Origin: Pseudobdellovibrionaceae bacterium
GTDB lineage: Bacteria; Bdellovibrionota; FAC87; UBA2466; JACKAF01
Assembly (NCBI GenBank): GCA_020635235.1
Contig: JACKAF010000001.1
Location: forward strand, 124,001-188,000
DNA length: 64,000 nucleotides
Direction of reading: 5' to 3'
In this document: positions 58,465-64,000 of the stretch, piece after piece
Layout: every line of letters starts with the position of its first letter
How positions within the stretch are numbered: the stretch's first letter is position 1
Notes under the pieces: model-generated
What the model was told of the DNA's origin: nothing
Database searches by the model: none
The model's input: only the letters and a program-made list of their open reading frames with translations
Program-made: the position numbers and the translations under genes

Positions 58465-59907
58465 TTAGCTTCGATTCCGCTGCGATGACAAGAAGGCTCC
58501 CAACAAAACTAAGGGAAGGTATACCCAGCAAACACTCTGGAAGCCCCAAGAAAAGGACAGACCGATATCTGCAGGCAGACGCCCGCCCGGCGGAATCGCA
58601 CTTAGCACCCGCGCTAGGCCCTGCCCTCCGGAACCCACGTTGCCCGCGTGGCGCAAGCTGAAATTAAAAATTGCCCCCGCAATGGCCACTCCCAAGCTTT
58701 GGCCAGTGTAGCGGAACATCGCAAGCAGCCCGGACGCAATCCCTCGCCTATCGTCGGCCACCGCAGACATGATGGAATTGTTGTTGGGAGCCATGAACAT
58801 CCCCAGGCTGATCCCAAGTAGAAACACACGCCAAATCACACCAAAAACCGGAGTGCTCGCGTCCAAGGCCGTCAAAAGCCAGAGGCTCAGTCCGACCATT
58901 GAAAGTCCCACAGTAGAAATGCCTCGCGAACCAAAAACATCAGAAAAGCGTCCGGAAAGAGGACTGATGACCATGAAAGCAATTGGAAGCGGCAACATCA
59001 ATAGCCCGGCGGTTTGAGCATCCAAGCCGCGTAAGCTCTGCCAATAAAACGGCATGAGGAACTGCACCCCGGAAAGCGTGATCATCGCGAGCACGCCCGC
59101 CAACTGGCCAAAGGCAAACTCTCGGTTCGAGAAGAGCGAAAGATCCACAAGTGGGTGCGCGTGGCGACTCTGCATCCACACAAAAACAGCCGTAGTCACG
59201 GCTCCAAAACTCATGAGGGCAACAGGGGCGAAACTCCACCCGTTCTCCGCTCCTTCGGTAAGCCCAAGAAAAAGGGCCCCCAAACCAAACACACAAAGCA
59301 CGGCGCCCATCCAATCCAGCCGCTCGCCGTGTTTTAGGAGCTGGTGATCGGGCAACAAGCGGTAACTAAAGGCCGCCCCCAAAATACCTATGGGAATGTT
59401 GATGAAAAAGATCGACGGCCACCCAAAGTGAGTAACCAAAAAGCCACCTAGTGAAGGACCTACTGCAGCGCCACCGCTGATGAGGATCGCCTGTATTCCC
59501 ATTGCCACGCCACGGCGCCCTGGTGGGAAAGTGTCCGAGATGATTGCCAGTGTATTGCTTGAAATAAGCGCAGCACCAAAGGCCTGCACAATTCGACCGA
59601 ATATCAAGAACTCTATGCTTCGAGCTTGTGCCGCAAGCAAGCTACTCGCCGCGAATACGAGCTGCCCGATGATAAAGAGTTTCTTTCGCCCCACTATATC
59701 GCTGAGTCTTCCAGCCACGGGCACAAGGCCTATCAACATCAAGGTGTAGGAGATGACGACCCACTGAACGGTAGCAAACGGTGCTTGTAGTTCTCGCGCA
59801 AGCGAGGGCAGCGCAATGTTTACGATAGTGACGTCGATGACGACTATGAATAGGCCGAGTCCTACACAAAGCAGGACAAGCGCCTCTTCCAAACGGCTTC
59901 TGGACAT
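58465..59907 (-). CDS. MFS drug exporter, EmrB/QacA (DHA2) family
   Basis: A 480-residue major-facilitator transporter with about fourteen membrane helices. Motif D1 (FIVVIDVTIVNIALPSLARELQ), motif A (GRLSDIVGRKKLF) and motif C (GGAAVGPSLGGFLVTHFGWPSIFFINIPIG) are the DHA2 signatures. It would expel lipophilic drugs or metabolites with proton uptake. ATG 59907 is preceded by AAGGGTTGGGA; an ATG eight codons earlier has no ribosome site. No EmrA adaptor is adjacent. Confidence 0.9.
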   Translation of the reverse strand: MSRSRLEEALVLLCVGLGLFIVVIDVTIVNIALPSLARELQAPFATVQWVVISYTLMLIGLVPVAGRLSDIVGRKKLFIIGQLVFAASSLLAAQARSIEFLIFGRIVQAFGAALISSNTLAIISDTFPPGRRGVAMGIQAILISGGAAVGPSLGGFLVTHFGWPSIFFINIPIGILGAAFSYRLLPDHQLLKHGERLDWMGAVLCVFGLGALFLGLTEGAENGWSFAPVALMSFGAVTTAVFVWMQSRHAHPLVDLSLFSNREFAFGQLAGVLAMITLSGVQFLMPFYWQSLRGLDAQTAGLLMLPLPIAFMVISPLSGRFSDVFGSRGISTVGLSMVGLSLWLLTALDASTPVFGVIWRVFLLGISLGMFMAPNNNSIMSAVADDRRGIASGLLAMFRYTGQSLGVAIAGAIFNFSLRHAGNVGSGGQGLARVLSAIPPGGRLPADIGLSFSWGFQSVCWVYLPLVLLGAFLSSQRNRS

Positions 59908-60037
59908 TTCCCAACCCTTGCCTCTTCCCATGCTTAAAGAGGCGATCCCAGCATGCTTCGGATTGGGAACAAATACAAGGCCCCTCCCCCGCGCCGCTCG
60001 GGTTTACCATCTTACGCCTCTAGAGTACGTTGGCTCG

Positions 60038-61828
60038 ATGAGTTTGATCGCAGTGCAGAAGTTAAAAAAGTCGTTTGGCGCACGTACTCTTTTTGAAGAT
60101 ATTGATTTCGCCATCGAACCCGCGGAGCGCGTCGGCCTCATCGGTCCAAATGGTGCCGGTAAATCTACGCTACTCGCAATTCTCGCCGATCGTCAGAGCC
60201 CAGACAGCGGGGAAGTGGTCCGGCAAAAGGGCGCAAAAATCGCCCTTCTGGATCAGGTACCTGTTTTGGACCTAGAAAAAACGGTATTGGACACGATCCT
60301 AGAAAATTGTGAGGGTTCCATCTCGACGGCCCTAGAAGTCTTTAGCAAAACAGGGCTTGATGCTGTAGGGGTCACCCCCGAAACACCCGTCGGGCAGCTT
60401 TCCGGCGGCTGGCGGAAGCGTGCGGCACTCGCGAGAGCGCTGGCGGCGGAACCGGACCTCTTGTTGCTAGATGAACCTACCAACCACTTGGATGTCGAGT
60501 CGATTCTCTGGCTAGAGGAATTCTTGGGCCGAGCCCCCTTTTCAACCATTACCATTACCCATGACAGGGCTTTTCTCCAAAACACCTCCAATCGCATCTT
60601 GGAACTGGATCGGCGTAACCCAGGCGGGATGCTCAAAGTAGCCGGCGACTACGCGACCTATCTCGAAAAAAAAGAAGCTCTGCTCGCAAACCAACGCAGC
60701 CAGGAAGAGTCACTTCGCAACCGCTTGAGACGGGAAACAGAGTGGCTGCGAAGAGGGGCCAAGGCACGTACCACAAAGCAGAAAGCCAGGATCCAACGTG
60801 CAGGAGAGCTCAAAGAAGATGTCGGCGAGCTGGCCGCCAGAAACCAATCCCAGTCGGTACGTCTCACCTTCGACGGCAGCCAACGCCGATCCAAAAGACT
60901 CATCGAAGCGGTTGGTGTCAGTAAAAGCATCGAAGATCGAACGCTCTTTGAAGACTTCAGCGTTTTTTTGGGTCCGGGTAGCCGGCTGGGCCTTATAGGG
61001 CAGAACGGTTGCGGCAAAACCACACTGATCCGTACTTTGCTGGGCGAAACGACTCCGGATGCAGGGTCTATCCTGCAGGCAGACGAGCTACAGATAGCGT
61101 ATTTTGAACAGCACAGAGAATCACTCGACCCAACGATTTCTGTTCAGAAAGCGGTCTGCCCGAGCGGCGATCACGTACTCTTTCAGGACCGCTCTGTTCA
61201 TGTACGCAGCTATCTCGACAGATTTCTTTTCTCTGCGGAACAGGCGGATCAACCCGTATCGAAACTTTCTGGCGGGGAGCAATCCCGCTTACTAATTGCA
61301 CGCCTCATGCTTAAAAAGGCGGATGTTTTAGTTCTGGACGAACCCACTAACGACTTAGACATCAGCACATTGGACGTACTTGAAGATTGCCTTATTGAGT
61401 TTCCTGGAGCCGTCATCCTAGTGAGTCACGATCGATATTTTTTGGATCGGGTTTCCAATATCTTATATGGATTTCACAACGGCCAACTGACGAACTTCGC
61501 CGATCTACACCAATGGGAACAGTGGCGAGAAAACTTGTCCCAGAGTGCAAAATCTGTAAAATCAGCAGACAGGCGGGAAAAAAAGAAGCGAAAACTCGGC
61601 TACAAAGAAGTTCGAGAACTAGAAGGAATGGAGGCCGCCATTCAAAAAGCTGAAAAAACCTTGGAATCGTTGACGGCACAAGCACACAATCCGGAAAACG
61701 TTGCGAACGCAGCTAAATTGAGCTCTCTCTATGCTGAGATTGCGGCGGCCCAGGAAGTCGTCGACAAACTTTTTGTACGTTGGCAGGAACTCGAAACGCT
61801 AAAGACAGATTTGGAGAACGAGTCATGA
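60038..61828 (+). CDS. uup: ABC-F ATPase, Uup type
   Basis: A 596-residue ABC-F protein of two ATPase domains joined by a helical linker. First domain: Walker A GPNGAGKST, signature LSGGWRKRAALARAL, Walker B LLLDEPTNHLD. Second: GQNGCGKTTL, LSGGEQSRLLIAR, VLVLDEPTNDLD. A C-terminal coiled coil (about 535-590, GMEAAIQKAEKTLESL...KLSSLYAEIAAAQEVVDKL) is the DNA/ribosome-binding extension of Uup. ABC-F proteins act on the ribosome; Uup also affects transposon excision precision in E. coli. ATG 60038 was chosen over an open upstream frame (from 59816) because the family start fits there. It ends as ATGA with mscS. Confidence 0.87.
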   Translation: MSLIAVQKLKKSFGARTLFEDIDFAIEPAERVGLIGPNGAGKSTLLAILADRQSPDSGEVVRQKGAKIALLDQVPVLDLEKTVLDTILENCEGSISTALEVFSKTGLDAVGVTPETPVGQLSGGWRKRAALARALAAEPDLLLLDEPTNHLDVESILWLEEFLGRAPFSTITITHDRAFLQNTSNRILELDRRNPGGMLKVAGDYATYLEKKEALLANQRSQEESLRNRLRRETEWLRRGAKARTTKQKARIQRAGELKEDVGELAARNQSQSVRLTFDGSQRRSKRLIEAVGVSKSIEDRTLFEDFSVFLGPGSRLGLIGQNGCGKTTLIRTLLGETTPDAGSILQADELQIAYFEQHRESLDPTISVQKAVCPSGDHVLFQDRSVHVRSYLDRFLFSAEQADQPVSKLSGGEQSRLLIARLMLKKADVLVLDEPTNDLDISTLDVLEDCLIEFPGAVILVSHDRYFLDRVSNILYGFHNGQLTNFADLHQWEQWRENLSQSAKSVKSADRREKKKRKLGYKEVRELEGMEAAIQKAEKTLESLTAQAHNPENVANAAKLSSLYAEIAAAQEVVDKLFVRWQELETLKTDLENES

Positions 61829-62742
61829 AGGACGCGCTACACACACTCTGGGGGGAAATTAATTGGGCGGGCGCCATCAAGTCCGGCATTCGCATTTTCG
61901 TGTGGGTCGTTGCGATGTGGGTGGTATGGGCACTTCTTAGATCGCTCATCTTTCGTTTTGAAAAACGCGTGGTCAGTCGGACCCGCAAACAGGGTGAGCC
62001 GGCGAGTGAAGCCCAAAAACGCGCCGAGACACTTGCGAGACTAATGAAACAAGGGGTCTCCATCTCTGTTGCGCTCATTTTTGTTTTGGGAATTCTGCGG
62101 GAAATAGGGATCGACATCGGGCCTGTTCTGGCGAGCGCCGGTGTGGCTGGTTTGGCCATCGGTTTTGGCGCACAAAATTTGGTTCGCGATGTGATCTCCG
62201 GTTTCTTCATGTTACTTGAGAATCAGGTTCGGGTGGGCGATGTGGCCGTAGTGAATGGGACCAGTGGACTCGTTGAAGCCGTCAATTTCAGAACTATTGT
62301 TCTGCGGGATCTCACCGGTACAGTCCACGTTTTCCCCAATGGAACCATTAACACGCTTTCCAACATGACACTCAACTGGTCTGGGTATGTGATGGACATT
62401 GGTGTCGCGTACAAAGAGGATTTGGATAGCGTTATCGACACTATCGAGGAAGTGGGTAAAAGCCTTCAGGAAAACTCTCCCGTTGGACGCTACATATTGG
62501 AACCCATCGAAGTCTTTGGCGTGGATGATTTTGGGGATTCCGCGATTATCGTAAAAGCCCGCCTGAAAACGATGCCGGGGCAGCAGTGGCTCGTTGGCCG
62601 CGCGTACCGCAAGCAGCTCAAGTACGCCTTTGATAAGAAGGGGATTGAGATTCCCTTCCCTCACCGAAGCCTCTATTTCGGAGAAGCCAGCAAGGAAGTT
62701 GCTGTAAAACTTATCGAATCTGGAGCTAAAGCCGACAAATAG
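61825..62742 (+). CDS. MscS-family mechanosensitive channel (second paralogue)
   Basis: A 305-residue channel. The pore helix is IGPVLASAGVAGLAIGFGAQNLVRDVISGFFMLLENQVRVGDVA, the standard MscS stretch with Gly-Ala packing, then VNFRTIVLRDLTGTVHVFPNG for the beta domain and FPHRSLYFG near the C terminus. Two membrane helices precede the pore helix. It relieves osmotic downshock. ATG overlaps the uup stop (ATGA), an unusual pairing that predicts coupled translation. It differs strongly from the mscS at 16340. Confidence 0.92.
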   Translation: MKDALHTLWGEINWAGAIKSGIRIFVWVVAMWVVWALLRSLIFRFEKRVVSRTRKQGEPASEAQKRAETLARLMKQGVSISVALIFVLGILREIGIDIGPVLASAGVAGLAIGFGAQNLVRDVISGFFMLLENQVRVGDVAVVNGTSGLVEAVNFRTIVLRDLTGTVHVFPNGTINTLSNMTLNWSGYVMDIGVAYKEDLDSVIDTIEEVGKSLQENSPVGRYILEPIEVFGVDDFGDSAIIVKARLKTMPGQQWLVGRAYRKQLKYAFDKKGIEIPFPHRSLYFGEASKEVAVKLIESGAKADK

Positions 62743-62797
62743 GCTAGCTTGACTCAGCGCATTATCTCCCCCTATGCTGTTGCACCGGAGGGACACT

Positions 62798-63577
62798 ATG
62801 CGTAGAAGCTGGCTCGTGGTTGCGGGGCTTTGGTGGACTGGCGCAGTTCTGGGAATGACCGTTCCCACGGGGACCTGGCAACCTGTGGACCGAGCTGTTT
62901 TTGAAGCACGCTATGGGGATGCGTACCCAAAGACAGAACCGACTGGTGTCACACTGATTCGCCCCACCGATAAACTTTATGTTTACACTCTGGGAACGGC
63001 GAGCACCTCCCACTGCACCCTACTTCCACACGCTGTACAGCTAAAAGATAGCGGGAGCTTCTCGACATTTACCGCGAAGGGAAATCTAGTGGCGCTTATA
63101 AAAGCCATGAAGTTCTCTGAGATAGGTTTCACGTTCCGGGACTTTGGTGCGGCAGACGGCTATGCCACCCGCTGCCTAATCCATGCCTTTGCAGGCATCG
63201 AACCGGAACCCTCAGCAGATGAAAAAGAACGCGCCCAATATAAGCGCATAGGATCGGTTCCATACGAAGGTGGTTTTGTACGCAGTCTGGACTATGATCT
63301 GAGTGAACGCCTGCCATTGAAGAAGTTGCTTCTTAAGACCCCGAATTCCTGCATCCAAAAAATGGAAATCCTGGAAGTCGGTACCATTGTGAACGGCCAA
63401 TTCCACCGCGCGGTACCCAGTCAAAATGGTCAGGGCGAATACTTTTATCAGGTAGACAACTCGTCCAAGGATTCATTGACGAAGATTCGCTTGCGAGTTA
63501 ATGGGAAGTTCCCATCAGACGACGATAAAATGGAATGCCCGATTGAGGTCAGCGCTTTGCTTTGGAGTCAATCATGA
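62798..63577 (+). CDS. Secreted protein of unknown function
   Basis: A 259-residue protein with a signal peptide (RRSWLVVAGLWWTGAVLG). The mature part starts with a beta-rich domain (TGTWQPVDRAVFEARYGDAY, YVYTLGTASTSHCTLLPHAVQL) and has four Cys in all. No family recognised. GGAGGG precedes ATG 62798; the frame is open eight codons earlier. Its stop overlaps the start of the next gene (ATGA). Confidence 0.6.
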   Translation: MRRSWLVVAGLWWTGAVLGMTVPTGTWQPVDRAVFEARYGDAYPKTEPTGVTLIRPTDKLYVYTLGTASTSHCTLLPHAVQLKDSGSFSTFTAKGNLVALIKAMKFSEIGFTFRDFGAADGYATRCLIHAFAGIEPEPSADEKERAQYKRIGSVPYEGGFVRSLDYDLSERLPLKKLLLKTPNSCIQKMEILEVGTIVNGQFHRAVPSQNGQGEYFYQVDNSSKDSLTKIRLRVNGKFPSDDDKMECPIEVSALLWSQS

Positions 63578-64000
63578 AGCTCATATGGATATTCTTGATT
63601 TTGAGTCTTCCGGCCCATGCGAGTTATTTCGGCCCCGAGATTTTTGGTAAGGGCTTTGACAGCGCGGGTGGCGATTACATTACAGGGTTCAGAAAGCTAG
63701 ACAAGAAAATGCCCGCAAACCATATCCAGGTGATGGTCAAAAGGAATGGTCTTGGAATCTGTAAGTACCAACTAAAAGGAATCGCGGTAAAACACACGCC
63801 AGGTTCCGATGTTTTTTCAACCTATACTCCGTACCGCGAAAACTCGGAGCGGGGGGATTTTCGCTCTGACACCAAGTACTTTTCCTACTTCCGGCTCAAC
63901 GATCCGAACATCGAGGAAATTCAGTTCTTTCTGGAAAATGTAGGAGAAAACGACAATGTTTGGGAATGTGCCGTAGTCGTAAATGCGGAACCCTACAAAG
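63574..64000 (+). CDS. Secreted protein, 3' end beyond window
   Basis: The frame opens with ATG overlapping the previous stop (ATGA) and remains open to the right edge, 142 codons. It encodes a signal peptide (KLIWIFLILSLPAHAS) and a beta-rich mature part (NHIQVMVKRNGLGICKYQLKG, RSDTKYFSYFRLNDPNIEEIQFF, DNVWECAVVVNAEPYK) with two Cys. It probably shares an operon and perhaps a complex with the upstream secreted protein. Function unknown. Confidence 0.6.
   Translation, partial: MKLIWIFLILSLPAHASYFGPEIFGKGFDSAGGDYITGFRKLDKKMPANHIQVMVKRNGLGICKYQLKGIAVKHTPGSDVFSTYTPYRENSERGDFRSDTKYFSYFRLNDPNIEEIQFFLENVGENDNVWECAVVVNAEPYK

Overview
The window is about 64 kb of densely packed chromosome from a Gram-negative bacterium. 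Evidence for the Gram-negative envelope: TolC/RND export genes, many lipobox proteins, a beta-barrel ending in Phe, and a Kdo-hydroxylase-like enzyme. The mix of DapL-type lysine synthesis, PEGA-domain Ser/Thr kinase, orthocaspase, QueG, OxyR and many secreted proteins of unknown role fits a deltaproteobacterial or Bdellovibrionota-like organism. That placement is inferred from gene content only; no phylogeny was run. There is no phage, IS element or CRISPR array, so this looks like core plus lineage-specific chromosome rather than an island.

Layout. 1-3.7 kb: C-terminal part of a membrane Ser/Thr kinase with a PEGA domain, a small membrane protein, and ornithine aminotransferase. 3.8-7.6 kb: a tight operon of LptM-like lipoprotein, dapF, dapA, dapB and dapL, which makes meso-diaminopimelate by the aminotransferase shortcut. 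7.6-9.5 kb: a coupled FkbM methyltransferase and Kdo-hydroxylase-like dioxygenase, probably acting on surface glycans. 9.7-15.2 kb: a secreted protein, acs, a receiver-histidine kinase hybrid, a GT4 glycosyltransferase and a small membrane protein. 15.2-15.5 kb: tRNA-Ser(GCT) followed by two perfect 62-bp repeats, each ending in the tRNA 3' end. 15.5-23.7 kb: CAP protein, MscS, acyltransferase-like membrane protein, ldhA, a secreted caspase-fold protease with an EF-hand loop, a LOG-family protein, an alpha/beta hydrolase and hpf.

23.8-34.7 kb: tRNA-Arg(ACG), a coiled-coil lipoprotein and a lipoprotein-like beta-barrel, ndh, a GT87-like protein coupled to an adenine/adenosine deaminase, a BamE-like lipoprotein, tadA, a GNAT enzyme and queG. 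34.7-39.7 kb: a TrpF-like protein lacking the usual catalytic Cys, coupled to a copper P-type ATPase; then, on the other strand, a kinase with an extreme Lys/Arg tail and a PP2C phosphatase. 39.9-43.8 kb: a small lipoprotein with an L,D-transpeptidase-like protein, and a LemA-TPM-TPM operon. 43.8-46.6 kb: an oxidative-stress/metal module of Nramp transporter, dps and divergent oxyR, with what looks like an OxyR box and two promoters sharing one -35 element. 46.7-50.9 kb: an orphan adaptor-hairpin protein, a HAD phosphatase and two membrane proteins, one a sulfatase-fold enzyme. 50.9-56.3 kb: a tolC-RND-tetR operon with two matching operators but no adaptor gene. 56.3-64 kb: metzincin-like protease, mono-heme protein, MFS exporter, uup coupled to a second mscS, and two secreted proteins running off the window.

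The points most worth a second look are the polybasic kinase/phosphatase pair, the secreted orthocaspase with an EF-hand, the rtT-like repeats at tRNA-Ser, the Nramp gene with no canonical start codon after dps, and the Cys-less TrpF homologue coupled to a copper ATPase.
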